A DNA stretch of 64,000 bases, from NCBI GenBank assembly GCA_020747065.1, contig JAGMVK010000005.1:682001-746000 (forward strand). Direction: 5' to 3'. Below are positions 36,495 through 48,680 of this stretch, piece after piece (positions within the stretch are counted from its first letter, which is position 1; every line of letters begins with the position of its first letter). The DNA is from Cadophora sp. MPI-SDFR-AT-0126. Its lineage: Eukaryota > Ascomycota > Leotiomycetes > Helotiales > Ploettnerulaceae. Made by a program: the position numbers and the translations under genes. The notes below the pieces were generated by a model. The model had not been told where the DNA came from and searched no databases. It worked only from the letters and a program-made list of their open reading frames with translations.

Positions 36495-39400
36495 ATGGCT
36501 CTCAGTTCGGTGAGCTTTCCATCTGCTGCATTCACCTGATTATTACCTGGCAGAAAAGCTAATACTTTTGCAGTGGAAAACATTCGATTTCTTCCAAGTC
36601 AGCCAGGTCAGTCCTCCCGATGATGAGAGCCGGTCCTTCTTCGACAACAACGAAATCAGCTGTGTCTGCTCAGGCTCCGAAAGCCTCTTCCTAGGAAGCC
36701 ATGATGGCGTTGTGCGCATACTCTCCTCGTCTTTCAAGATCCTGCGAACGTTCCAGGCGCATGATACAGGCTCGATTACCCATATGAAGCAGGTGGAGGG
36801 AACATCTTTGTTGGTGACGATATCGGTGTGTATATACGGCACGCATGTGCGTACTGGTCTGATGTTCTGTAGGAAGATATCTCCAATGAGCCTGTTCTGA
36901 AAGTATGGGCTCTGGACAAGCCAGTGAAGAAGACTGGTCTGCCAACTTGCCAATCGACGCTCAGTATACAGAATGGGAGGAAACCTTTCCCTGTAAGTGG
37001 AAGTATTTCTCTAATAGATCTTCTGCTAAGACGGTCTGCAGATATCAGCCTTCACTGCTCTCGATGATCTTTCGCAACTGGCCGTAGGATTTGCCAATGG
37101 GTCTGTTACTGTTGTGAGGGGTGATCTGGTTCACGATCGAGGCGCACGACAACGGACAGTCCATGAGTCGGAAGAGCCAGTTACTGGCGTGGAATTTCGG
37201 GAAGAGGATAGGATCACGACACTCTACATCGCGACGACCTCGCGGATTCTGAAACTTGCCATCTCCGGACGACAAGGACAAGCTCCAAGAGTTGTTGAGG
37301 AATTAGGCTGCGCAGTGGGGTGTATGACCCTGGACAAAAGGAATGGGGACATTGTTGTAGTGCGAGGTGATGCCATTTACTACTATGGTATTGATGGACG
37401 TGGCCCTTGCTATGCGTTTGACGGCCCAAAGACCTTGGTAACCATATTCGGGGACTATGTTGCCCTCGTCTCTCCACCATCATCGAATATCAGCCCTGCT
37501 AAATCGAATGGATTGAGGCGATTTGGTGGAGCACAGGCAGAGGATCTTTTCAACACTTCGACATTCACATTGTTAGAAACAGGGCTACATTTCGTTGCGC
37601 ACTCGGAATCGTTGATCTCGCAAGTGAAATCTTTGTTCAAGATATGGGGCGATTTGTTTGCACTCACCCAGGATGGCAAGGTAGACAGTCCTGGCAAAGG
37701 AAGCATAAACCATCTACTGATACGTAACACAGATTTGGCGATATCACGAGAAGCCTCTACAGCAAAGACTTGAGATACTATACCAAAGGAATCTGTTCAA
37801 AGATTCCATCACGTTGGCCCAAAAGTCTGGGATGGATGTCCAGCAGCAAAATGTGATATACCGCAAGTACGGCGACTTTCTGTACCAGAAGGCGGACTAC
37901 GATGGCGCTATGGAGCAATATCTCAAGGCTATTGATAATACCGAACCATCACAAGTCATTCGCAAGGTATGGAGTACTGATGTTTCCATTGATCAATGCT
38001 AACCTACGTAGTTTCTGGATACTCAGCGCATCCACAATCTAATCGAGTACCTTGAAGAATTACACGAACACCACAAAGCAACTGCAGATCATACAACCTT
38101 GCTTCTCAACTGTTATGCGAAGCTCAAGGACATCGGAAAGCTTGAAAAGTTCATCAAATCACCTGGCGATCTCAAATTTGATCTGGACACAGCCATTTCA
38201 ATGTGTAGGCAGGGTGGTTACTACGAACAGGCAGCGTACCTTGCCACGAAGCACGGCGAACACGAACTGGTAGTTGATATCCTAATAGAGGATTCGAAAC
38301 TCTATTCAGATGCTCTGCAGTACATATGGCGCCTAGAGCCCGACTCTGTTAGTAAACCCTTGATCCGCGGATGATGCATTTCTAACCGTGCAAAGGCGTA
38401 TCCAAATATGATGAAGTATGCCCGAGTCCTTCTAGAGCATTGTCCAAAAGAGGCCACAGAACTTTTTGTCCAGTATTTCACAGGGCGGTATCAAGTGAAG
38501 AAGGATGTTATCGTAATTGAGACAGCAGCTGCACAGCCAGGCTATGCAGCTGGTGCAGTGACGGCTGTCCAGAACTTGAGGGATCTCTTACCACTACCGT
38601 ACATGAATACATCAGCAATTGCTTCTCCTCCTGCCCAAGGCAGCATTACTACCACGGTCAGCGATAATCAAATCGTCGATAATCCGGAGCAAGCACTGGT
38701 TCCTAAATATACGCCCCCTCAGCCCCGCACAGCATTTTCTTCCTTCGTCGACCATCCAGACGAGTTCATCGTTTTTCTCGAGGCTTGCCTAGAGGAGAAA
38801 GACTTGAAGAAACGGGATAAGATTGATCTCTACACGACCTTGTTTGAGATGTATCTCCACAAATCGAACGAAAAGAAGGGCGCCAATAGAGAAGAATGGG
38901 AGGCCAAGGCGAAGAAGCTCATATCTGGGAAGGATATCCCTATAGATACTTCCAACGTTCTCCTTCTGTCGCATCTCTCCAATTTCCGAGATGGATCCAT
39001 TCTCGTTCGCGAACAAGCAGGCCTTCGGTTCGATATTTTTCGGTCATATACATCTGCAAAGGACACTCAAGGCGCCATCAAAGCTTTGAAGAAGTATGGG
39101 CCAGAAGAACCGCAATTGTACCCTGCTGCTCTCGCATACTTCACTTCCGATCCTCGAATACTTGAGGAAGCCGGGGATGAGCTCGATGCTGTTCTAAAGA
39201 AGATCGATGAAGATGGGTTGATGGCACCTTTGCAAGTCATTCAGACTCTCAGCACAAATGCTGTAGCGACAATGGGCATGGTGAAGACATATCTTCAACA
39301 GACAATCGAGCGGGAACGAAAAGAAATCGCTTCGAATCGGCGACTCATCGCATCATACCGCAACGAAACGGTCGAAAAACGCCAGGAAATCGCCGATCTA

Positions 39401-39727
39401 TCTACAAAGCCTCAGACGTTCAACAACACACGATGCTCATTCTGCGGCTCCCAGCTCTCCTTACCAGCAGTTCACTTCCTATGCAAGCATAGTTTCCACC
39501 AAACATGTCTGAATATGGAGGTTGGCGAAGATGGGAACGTGGAAGGTAGTTGTCCAAATTGTAGGAAAGACAACGACACCATCCGCGCTATCAGGAAGGC
39601 GCAGGATGAGAGTGCTGATAGACATGATATGTTCTTGGATGCGTTGGCGCGGAGCAACGATAAATTTGGTACCATTAGCGAGTTTTTCGGGAGAGGAGTC
39701 ATGGAAGTTCCTCCAACACTAGAGTAA
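36495..39727 (+). CDS. VPS11: Vacuolar protein sorting protein Vps11 (Pep5), HOPS/CORVET core
   Basis: Predicted 975-residue subunit of the HOPS and CORVET tethering complexes at endosomes and the vacuole. Exons: 36495-36509 (5 codons), 36574-36825, 36873-36992, 37042-37680, 37733-37966, 38012-38347, 38396-39727. The N-terminal half is a beta-propeller (NNEISCVCSGSESLFLGSHD onward). The central alpha-solenoid contains clathrin-heavy-chain-type repeats around YRKYGDFLYQKADYDGAMEQ. A coiled coil near ERERKEIASNRRLIASYRNE precedes the C-terminal RING-type domain at about residues 879-921 (CSFCGS, HSFHQTC, SCPNC). Length and order match yeast Vps11 (about 1,030 residues). The exon ending at 38347 uses a weaker GTTAGT donor. 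Confidence 0.92.
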
Positions 39728-41029
39728 CATTACGTTTAGAATTTAATGCGACAGTATACCCATGAAGAGGCTTATTCTGCAATCTACAAAATAGCTCGTC
39801 TTAACCTATCGCTGTGCGTCTAGGTAATGGAAATTTCATCTACAGTATATCGTAGAGCCACTCTCGTCATTGACGAAGCGAATGGTATTTTTTGCTTGCT
39901 TGGCGCAAATTCGAGATTCTCTCCATTGTACTCTACTATTTGGACTGTAGCATATATAGGATGGCTAAGTGTCATTTTGATACCCTCTGTGCTTGACGAA
40001 GGAAGCTGGCTGCATGTATGAAAGAGGCGACATCAGCCACCATTCTGTCAGGCATCAGATTGACTTAATCATGTGTTTCACAGAGTCATAATGCATCTTT
40101 CATGGATTATGATTTCGGAGCCATATCTGTGGTGACTGAAATGCTTCAATCTGTTCTTCAGGATGTAAAGTGTTTCCAAGCACAGTATGACCTTGCAAGC
40201 ACGCGGTTGCGACTGGAGACAGACGTCACATGAACAACCAATTCCGACTTTGTTGCATGTCTGAGAGGTGCCACATCTGTTATTTTGCATGGTTCGGGAA
40301 TACTAGTGGGAGCTTATGGTTTATTGTAGGGCGGTCTAGGTAGCTAGCCAGCCAAATGTTGACGGCGGTGACATTGGTCTCGAGAACTGGGTCTGAGTTG
40401 ACTGAAGGGGCTTTGGTTTCGGAGGTTTCCGTATACCGACAAGACAAAATAGTGCTCATATGATGCCTCTTGTACAGCTAGCTGAGTGATCGTTCGTGAG
40501 GGTCGGACTAGCAGGCGTAAGACGCTCGGTTTGGACTCATACAAACTTCATGAAATGAAGCTTAGCATATGTCAACTGAAAGTAAATGTGTAGCTTGAAT
40601 TTAGAGGCCAGAAAACTTCAGCGTAGCTTCGTACCTTACATTGAATATGTAAGCGCTAAGTGTCATATCCGTCGTTAACCTTCATAGCCCTTACTCGTGC
40701 TAAGTACCTAGTGATCCCGAAATGGGCAATAACTAGCTGGAACTATGACACAGTACCATACGAGCAGCCAGTCGAAATGAAAATTGCAGTCCAGAATGCA
40801 ATTTTGAGAAGTATATTAACAAGGTCCATTTCCTGAAGAATGGGTTTCAGATTTTCTCTTCAGCTCAACGTCTCTATTTCCCGCGCCCCAAATCAGTCAC
40901 TCTATACCAGCAAAGCCCTAAAATTTTCTCGAAAGTCCCAAAAGCCTTTTCAGCTATCAACTACCAATTTCGGACTATTCCAATCTAATCAGCACCCAAG
41001 GAGGACAAAAAATCGGCTTATCCATCAAA
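39728..41029. other. 1.3-kb intergenic region
   Basis: Holds the Vps11 3' flank and the promoter of the next gene. A 70-codon ATG-initiated minus-strand frame (40078-40290) is cysteine-rich but has no signal peptide and was not called a gene. Nothing else recognised. Confidence 0.4.
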
Positions 41030-41887
41030 ATGTCCAATCAGTCAGCAACACTTCTGCGTGCCATGCTCTCTAACCTCCTCGGTCGCCCCTTCGGGAATAT
41101 CGAGATATTCCCCAGCTACAGTACCGAACCGAGCCAAGAAATACGAACACTAAACAGAATATGTATCGCAACAGCCTGGTTCGTATTCTGCGTTTGGGCG
41201 ATGAATAAACTAGGGTGGTGGAACCACATGGCAGGACAAGCTCAAGAAACTGAAATCCTGGTACAAGAGGAAGAGCACGAACAAGACGAAAATGAGTTCA
41301 TTATACAAGAGACATACGAGGAACAACGTCAACAACTACATCATGACCTCGAAACCGAAGCACACCTCGCTCGCACAACGACCTATTTCTTCCTCTGGAA
41401 CGACCTGATATCTCCGAACTTTATCCTCGCCATAATATTATCGCGCTGGAGTTACTCCTTCTACAGTTTCGCTTCTACCTACTCCGTCATGCTGACATGG
41501 GAGAATTATTGTGTTTTTATGTTTGGCGAGCTGGGTTGGTGGGATGTTGGAACGGTGGTGAGTGGGATTGTGGCTTGGGTGGTCTTGCATCTTGGAGAGC
41601 TTATGGATGTGCAGGAGGAGATGGAGTTTCATGTTTGGGTTGATGGTGTGGGGAGGAGGTTGGGAGCGTGGGTTGGCGAGGTGGTTGCTGGTGGAGTGAG
41701 GGAAGTGTTTGGGGTTGCGATGGATGGCGGAAGGTCGGCTGGTAGTATGCTGAGGGGATCTGGTCTTGAGAGAGAGGGGAACGAGAGTGAGAGAGATTGG
41801 AGCGCTTGGGATGTTGAGGAAAGGGAGAGAAGGGAGTTGGGACTTCCTGTTCGTGCTCTGAGAGGTGGATGGAGAGTGAGAATATGA
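41030..41887 (+). CDS. Hypothetical membrane protein, 285 aa
   Basis: Single-exon ATG frame of 285 residues with a favourable A-rich start context. No family recognised. One hydrophobic segment lies near residues 44-62 (ICIATAWFVFCVWAMNKLG). A Glu/Gln-rich, probably coiled stretch of about 45 residues follows. A cluster of aromatic-rich hydrophobic segments spans about 112-190 (YFFLWNDLISPNFILAIILS and VGTVVSGIVAWVVLHLGELM), and the tail is Gly/Arg/Glu-rich. Three or four membrane passes are plausible. From about 41530 the coding strand becomes strongly G-rich, which also creates long stop-free frames on the opposite strand. Probably a fungal, lineage-restricted membrane protein. Confidence 0.6.
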   Translation: MSNQSATLLRAMLSNLLGRPFGNIEIFPSYSTEPSQEIRTLNRICIATAWFVFCVWAMNKLGWWNHMAGQAQETEILVQEEEHEQDENEFIIQETYEEQRQQLHHDLETEAHLARTTTYFFLWNDLISPNFILAIILSRWSYSFYSFASTYSVMLTWENYCVFMFGELGWWDVGTVVSGIVAWVVLHLGELMDVQEEMEFHVWVDGVGRRLGAWVGEVVAGGVREVFGVAMDGGRSAGSMLRGSGLEREGNESERDWSAWDVEERERRELGLPVRALRGGWRVRI

Positions 41888-42047
41888 ATGTTGGAAAAGT
41901 GTTGTGAATTTCGCAGAAGACCATAGAAAAGATGGCAAAGATTTACATAATACCAGATACTCGAGGAAAGTATAGAACGATTGAGTGGTACAAGAGACGT
42001 GTAAATACGATACAAAGTACGAACATGGTCGCGGTAACTCAGATCAC

Positions 42048-43267
42048 TCACTTGCTGACACCGCTCAGCCTTTCCAACTCTAATCTCTTCATCTCCTCAA
42101 CCTTCCTGATCCTATTCGAAACCCACGGCCTTCTTTCACTTGTAATCTTCCACCCCTTCAATCCACCTTCCATACCCAGATCCCTCAATGTCTTCCGCTC
42201 AACAAGACTGTACTCATTCTTGTCCACTCTGTCAAAACAAAACGGCTGTTTAAGCGAGACAGGTGGGTTTGTAATGACTCTTGGAATGCGGAGTAGGTTT
42301 TTGCTGGCAGAGTGAAGCATTAAGGGATGCAAGAGGTAAACATCACCAATTTCACCAGTGGCTTCTTGGAAGGCGGAGTCGGGGGTCTTGGTCTTGTCCC
42401 AGGCAAGGGAACGCCCTGTGAAAATTGGTATTAGTCACTGGGCCACACTTGGAAACCGAAGAACAGCCAGTGGAGGTAGAACTTCGCAATCGGGAGAACA
42501 ACATACAGTATTCAAGGCCTTCGTAAGTGCTGTGAGTGGGATCGAGAGTGGATCGCATCCAGGGTGTCGTGCCTTCTGGGTGGTCATACTAAAACCGAAT
42601 TAGACAGAAGGGACGCGAGACCGGGACAATGGACATTTACCAGGTGCTTAGCGATATGTTTGATGCCTTCGCCACATATAGCTGTTCCGCCCCCCTTAGA
42701 TTCAATATCGCTCCAAATCGGTATGACAAGCAGAGCCTGTTCAGGGCTATCGAGGAAATGTACGAAGAAATCTCCATCGTTGTGCCAATTATCAAGGGCT
42801 ATCACTCATTAGTTCATTTCTTGATACCCCCATTCCTGATTCAGGACGAGCGCAGCGAGTATCAAATCGTTCAGGTTAATGCCGGACTTACATCTCAAAT
42901 CCAATTCATCATCAGCACTATACTCTTCCCTCCCCAGATTAACAATGAAGCCATCACTCCATCCTCTGAACTCAGGACTATCAGAAATCCTCTCCTCGCC
43001 ACCTAGAAGTTCACACATAGCAGTCCAGGCCTTGGGAGCGAACTCTGACACAGGAATATGACGGTGCCAAGGCATATTTGTCTTCTCGGCCGTCCACGTT
43101 GACTTGTCGTTTGGATCCATACCGAGTCGAGTCCACATAGTAGACGTGAATTCGGCAGCTTGATCTCTCGTAAAACATTGTGGGATCTTAACAAAGCCGT
43201 GCTCAAGGAAGTGAGTCTTTTGGGCTTCGGTGAGTGAGAAGTTTGATTTGGTAGATATACTGCCCAT
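42048..43267 (-). CDS. Phytanoyl-CoA dioxygenase-like Fe(II)/2-oxoglutarate enzyme
   Basis: Predicted 327-residue non-haem iron dioxygenase. Minus-strand exons: 43267-42892, 42798-42641, 42588-42507, 42415-42048, in phase. The iron-binding HxD pair is visible as NWHNDGDFFVHFLD (His131, Asp133), and the distal His lies in YLLHPLMLHSASKN at about residue 240. A downstream Arg (RIPRVITNPP) is placed to bind 2-oxoglutarate. The N-terminal LTEAQKTHFLEHGFVKIP is typical of PhyH-family proteins. Substrate is unknown; fungal members hydroxylate lipids and secondary metabolites. A TATAAAC-like motif occurs about 110 bp upstream. Confidence 0.87.
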
Positions 43268-43827
43268 TTTAACGTTGACGAAGCACTTGATAATGAGAAA
43301 TTTGAGAGTTGGGAATTGATGGTGGAAAACCCCAATCGACGGTGAGGTGACTCCACCTTGTACTTGTACGAGTGTTTATATGCTCGCCAGTAGCCCATAT
43401 CTGTAAGCGGTTGGAATTGACAAGAGGCGATTCAATTTACCCGGCGGGGAAGTGGACCGACTTCTCTGGCCAGCCACTCTGGCCAGCCACTCTGCAAGTC
43501 CAGGGGCTTCCCACTTGAACGGTACGACATTTGATTTGATGGCTGAAAGACCAGAACAATTCAATGCTACTCAAGCTTTCACTGGAGAAACTCCCTTGGA
43601 TGACGAGAGAATCGGCAAGATAGAGTTTCTTGATATTGGCTTTGTGAACCTTCTTCGAAAGGTGCAGCAATATAGCAAAAGCAGCAATAACTACGGATAA
43701 CGAATAAATAGCTTTGAGATTGTGAGATCAATCTTCGTTCTGTGCAACAATTACCATTTTGACTCCATAGATTATTTAATATTGCGCTAAATATGCAAGA
43801 ATTACGAAATATCTCAAAACATAAAGA
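43268..43827. other. Intergenic region with a small duplication
   Basis: About 560 bp. It includes a perfect two-copy tandem repeat of TCTGGCCAGCCAC at 43466-43491. A 53-codon plus-strand frame at 43539-43700 has no recognisable features. No gene called. Confidence 0.4.
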
Positions 43828-46035
43828 TCATGACAGAGTGATTTCACTCTGGTTGACAACATCTCGAGGCCGGTCCCAAGTGCGAATGTGGCCTGAACTA
43901 GTGTCAGCGGCATTCAAGGATACATAACTTGAGAACTCACCACTCTTGCAACTTGTGAGAATCGAACCTTCGGTAAACTCCAACCAGCAAAGTGGATCCG
44001 GATCGACGACCTTGGACTGTTGAAATTGTTAGCAGTCATAGGGTTTCCCACTTCTCGGTACATACCATAACCGGTGGGAGCATTGCTGTATTTGCCCTCG
44101 GCTCTACGGGATGTTCAATGAGATGCTCGTCCTCATCCGATGCAGAGAGACTGGAGTTCGATCGCAGCCTAGTAGTTCCAGTGGTTTGCGTTTCGGCCCG
44201 CTGCAGTGGATTTGCGAAGCGGGAGGAAATGCTCCCTCTTTGTCGAACAGAAACAGCTTTTGGACGGTGCAGCATCCCTACGCTGAAATCCCATAGCAAG
44301 AGTCGGCAGTCTTCACCTACACTACCAAATCGGTAGTTTCGGTCATCACACCGCCAAGGATCGAAGCAAACAGCTGTGACCCAAGATTGATGACCTTGGC
44401 AACGAGCAACAATTGTAGACTCAGCAACTGACCAAATAGACACGAGATCATCTTGACCTCCAGTGAGGACATATTTGCCATCAGGAGACCAGCAAACACA
44501 AAGGAAGCCGCCATAGTAGCTGGCATACAAGTCAAGAAGCCTAACGATGTCAGTGTCGTGAGAAACTTTGCAAATGAAGGACTTACTGCTCCTTCAGATA
44601 ATCGATGATCCGTAAAGTTCCATCTTCGGAGACTACTGCCAGATGCCTATTGTCAGGCGAAAATGCAAAAGCATTTATGCGTTGGTTGGACAATTTCCAG
44701 AATGATACTGGGTTGAACTTCTGGTTTTTGGAGTGCACAGACTTGTCAACATGAAGCTTGGTCGATTCGGCATGTCCATTGGTCTGTTCCGAATTGCCAT
44801 TGGTGGCATTACCATTCTCTTCTGGCAAGAAAGCCAAATCTTCCTTCTCCTTGTCGTACACAACTAGAGAGCCATCCATGTGTGCTGCAAGAAACAGGTT
44901 CTCAGACCCAGGAATCCAACGAATTTCAGAGACAGGAGTGGCATTGATGATTCCCTGTAAATTGGTTAGAAACATGAAGCTCAAGTACGCGAAGGCACGC
45001 CATACGTTTTTGTTCAAGCGGGTATATTTCTGAGATATTGGCTCAAACCAGATAATTTCACCTGTGGAAAATCCCATGATTATATCCATATGGTTTGGGG
45101 CTTTGGTGACTTGGTTGATATCATGACAAAGACAGTGTCCCTTTGTGAACAAAATCTTGGTTAGGTGATCCGCCTGTTTCCCCAGTTAATTACTGCTCGG
45201 ATATTAAGTCGGGGTAGATATACCTTTTGGGGCGAGGACAGATCAAGCCATTGGAAAGCTCGATTAATATTCGCAAAAGCAAAGTATCCATCAGCCGGTC
45301 TCTCCTGTACCCTCTTGCCCATATTCTCATTGACTATACACCTCGAGATGAACGAGGAGTTACTCTTGGCAATATTGTTCTTTGGCTTCCTTCGCTTCCC
45401 AGCATCTTTGCCTGTTGCAGACAGCATGGAGTTGCCTTCACCGAATGCTGGAGCGGAACCAATGGAGAGAGTCGCTCTCGCGCTTCCAGTGACAGATGTG
45501 CCGCCTCCATCACTGCTCCCAGGAACATTATCTGCGGAAGTTCGATCCTCGGCAGGATGTTCTTGAATGCTACCAGACAGTCCTCCGGACCTTGTACTCC
45601 TATTTGTATCGACCTTGTATAGCAGCGGAGCAGAACTTCGAGAGCTGAATGAGAGTAGAGAAATCTTGGTTCCAGCTGTCGCAGGTTGAGGGGTTGTCGC
45701 AAGAGGATTCGGATTGATAATTGGGGCTTCTGAGGGATGTGGAGGCGGTGTTGCAAGGTGCAAATCTTCTTTCAGAACATATGTTCCTGTGTCGTCTTTA
45801 GCTTGGCCTTCAACACTGAATGCGCCGGGGACTACCTTCACCCACAACCAGCTGGTACTCGGGTCCCGTAGGGTGGGACAGGATGTTGTTGGTCTCAATG
45901 AGGGCTGGAGCAGTTCCATTGGCAACAGCTGCGTTGTACGCATTGATTGAGGGATATCTGGGCGGGGGTGGGAGTACACTGATTGATTAGTGGAGGCACA
46001 GCAGCCGGGCAGGTGTAGCATAGCACTCACAACAT
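43828..46035 (-). CDS. creC: Catabolite repression WD40 protein CreC
   Basis: Predicted 620-residue WD-repeat protein orthologous to Aspergillus CreC, which partners the deubiquitinase CreB in carbon catabolite repression (WDR20/WDR48-like). Minus-strand exons: 46035-46031, 45978-45836, 45786-45224, 45173-45006, 44954-44587, 44540-44066, 44016-43941, 43892-43828. The first coding exon is only 5 nt (ATG TT) and restores the conserved [11 protein letters not shown] start. [16 protein letters not shown] and the PLATTPQP segment match the CreC N-terminus. WD40 repeats follow: [65 protein letters not shown] and [15 protein letters not shown] Ser-rich insert precedes the last blade. It is divergent from gem1. 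Confidence 0.92.
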
Positions 46036-46732
46036 GGCGCTCTTGGGTGCCCGCCAAGCGCAGACCAGCTACAACTGTAAAATTCTAAGTAAAGCAAAAT
46101 GCTCCAAAATAGATTGAAGATGCTCAGAGGAATGCCGTGTTGAGTGAGAGGTCTGCAAGGTACGAGTGTGGATGCGGGGCAAGCTGCGTTAATACGAGTA
46201 TGTAGAACGCTGTCTATAAGACGATCGTGGATATAGCGGTGATGTGTACTGGTTTGTGCAACTATTGAACTGGAGAAATGTATGAATATGGCAGGGAGGT
46301 AAGCAGAAGGCAGAGAATGAAGTATGCTACAGAGTAGACAGAGAAGAGTGAAGTGACGAAGGAAGTCGAGATCCCCGTTAAAGGTTGTCCTGCAGCGCGG
46401 AGGCGAGTGGAGAACCTAGTGTGGCTAAATGCCCACAGGGCCAGTGATCTTGCCTTGACAGCGGAGCATTTCAGGCCCGGATTCCGAAAGCTCTGGCGCC
46501 AGCTTGGGGCATCACCTGTGAGTTCGTACCTATCAGAAGACCTGGACAACCACCGAGTCAACAGCAATCAATCGCGGCTCAAAGCTTCAATTCAGCTAAG
46601 CCCCATCTGAGCTGTCCTTCAGTTTGGAGGGAACATCACGCTTCCATAGGGACTATCGATAGCTGCCTTCCGCCGACCTGAAGCATGGAGAAGCAATAAA
46701 GTAGCCGCGGCTTACGAGGCTGAAACGCTATC
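46036..46732. other. Bidirectional promoter region of creC and gem1
   Basis: About 700 bp between divergent start codons, expected to hold both promoters and leaders. No gene, repeat or RNA recognised. Confidence 0.45.
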
Positions 46733-48680
46733 ATGTCTGCAGGTACGATCCCCCTCCCCCTCGATAATACCTTGCATGTCGAGCTGACATCTGATGGCAG
46801 CAGTTCGAATTGTCTGTGTTGGTGATGACAGTGTGGGCAAGAGCAGCCTCATCACATCGCTGGTGAAGGATGTCTTCGTAACGAATAAGATCCAGTCTGT
46901 CCTGCCTCAAATCACCATACCCCCAAGCATTGGAACTCCCGAGAATGTCACAACTACGATCGTCGATACTTCTGCCCTGCCCCAAGAACGAAATACTCTG
47001 CGGAAAGAGATACGGAAGTCGAATGTCATTTTGCTGGTATACTCCGATCACTACAGCTATGAGAGGGTGGCATTGTTCTGGATGCCGTACTTTCGCTCCC
47101 TAGGAGTCAATGTACCGGTAGTGCTATGTGCTAATAAGTCCGACCTGACGACGAATGGGAGCACGGCGCAGGTTGTGGAGGATGAGATGCTTCCGGTGAT
47201 GGCAGAGTTCAAGGAGATTGACTCTTGCATACGGACGAGTGCAAGGGAACATCACAATGTGAACGAAGTATTTTTCCTATGCCAGAAGGCCGTCACACAT
47301 CCCATCGCGCCACTATTCGACTCCAAGGAAGGAAATCTCAAACCGGCTGCTGTAGCTGCTTTGAAGAGAATATTTTATCTCTGCGATAAGGACCAGGACG
47401 GTTATCTGAATGACCAAGAGATGAACGATTTCCAAGCCAAATGCTTCGAGAAGCCATTATCGCCAGAGGATCTGGACAATATCAAACTATCTATCAGTAA
47501 ATCTTCACCCGGCTCTGATGTCGATAAAGGGATTGACCAGAAGGGATTTATCCAGCTCAATAAGATATTTGCAGAAAAGGGAAGGCATGAGACCATATGG
47601 ATCATTTTACGGAAATTTCAATATACGGACAGTCTGAGCTTGAAGGACAGCTTCCTGCATCCAAAATTTGAGATTCCAGAGTATTCTTCTGCAGAACTCA
47701 GCCCGGCTGGCTATCGATTCTTCGTGGACCTGTTCTTGCTATTCGACAAGGACAATGATGGGGGGTTGAACACTTCTGAGCTTGATGCTTTGTTTGCACC
47801 AACTCCAGGTCTTCCAGCTTTCTGGCTCGAAACATCATTCCCCTCATCCACAGTACGGAACGAAGCAGGGCATATAACTCTCCAAGGTTGGCTTGCACAG
47901 TGGTCCATGACGACTTTCGTCTCTCCGAGCACCACGCTTTCCTACCTCGCCTATCTCGGCTTCGAGCCAGCTGGCGGTCCTCGCCTCTCCACCACCTCTG
48001 CCCTCAAAATCACTAAACCGCGCAAGAGAAGACGACGAACAGGCCGAGTCGAAAGAAATGTCGTCCTCTGCTACGTGGTCGGAGCACCCTCATCGGGCAA
48101 ATCCTCCCTTCTCGACGCCTTCCTCAATCGCCCCTTCGACTCCCTCTACCGTCCCACCATCAAGCCTCGCACAGCAGTCAACAGCGTCGAGCTGCAAGGT
48201 GGCAAGCAATGCTACCTGATCCTTGAAGAGCTCGGAGAACTTGAGCCGGCAATCCTAGAAAACCAAGCCAAGCTCGACGCGTGTGACTTGATCTGCTACA
48301 CATACGACTCATCCGACCCAGACTCATTCTCGCACATTGTGTCTCTGAGAGAGAAATATCCGCAGCTGGATGAATTGCCAGCTATCTACACGGCTCTGAA
48401 AGCAGACCAGGATAAGACGACACAGCGCTCGGAGACGCAGCCGGATGAGTATACGTCCACGCTAAACATGAGCTCACCACTACATGTGAGCGTTACATGG
48501 AATAGCATCAGTGAGCTGTTCATTACCCTGGCGGAAGCGGCTACGAATCCTAGCTCTGCATTCCCCAAAAGCGAGGAGGAGGCCCCAGATCGGACGGGCG
48601 TGTATATTGCATTGGGGGCGACGGCATGTGCATTGCTTGCCGCCGGTATGATCTGGAAGAGGACGACGAATGCAAACTGA
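46733..48680 (+). CDS. GEM1: Mitochondrial Rho GTPase Gem1/Miro
   Basis: Predicted 629-residue outer-mitochondrial-membrane GTPase acting in mitochondrial morphology, inheritance and ER contact sites. Preferred model: exon 1 46733-46742 (ATG TCT GCA G), intron 46743-46800, exon 2 46801-48680. An unspliced alternative starts at the ATG at 46794, inside the end of the intron, and gives the same protein but for one residue at the N-terminus (628 residues). The first GTPase has P-loop GDDSVGKS (residues 10-17, numbered on the 628 form) and NKSD. EF hands lie at about 198-210 ([13 protein letters not shown]) and 317-330 ([13 protein letters not shown]). The second GTPase P-loop is GAPSSGKS at 430-437, and a C-terminal tail anchor ([17 protein letters not shown]) ends with a basic flank. 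The order matches Miro exactly. Confidence 0.92.

Noticed and set aside
40078..40290. 70-residue cysteine-rich minus-strand ORF, possible small effector
   Set aside because: It has a true ATG and eight cysteines but no signal peptide, no TATA-like context and no recognisable spacing pattern, so a chance frame is as likely.
41438..42051. Two long antisense frames (166 and 140 codons) opposite the membrane protein gene
   Set aside because: They are Ser/Pro/His-rich translations of the opposite strand of a G-rich coding region, with no domain features. They are explained as compositional shadows.
43539..43700. 53-codon plus-strand ORF between the PhyH-like gene and creC
   Set aside because: Soluble-looking but short, without recognised features or supporting splice signals.
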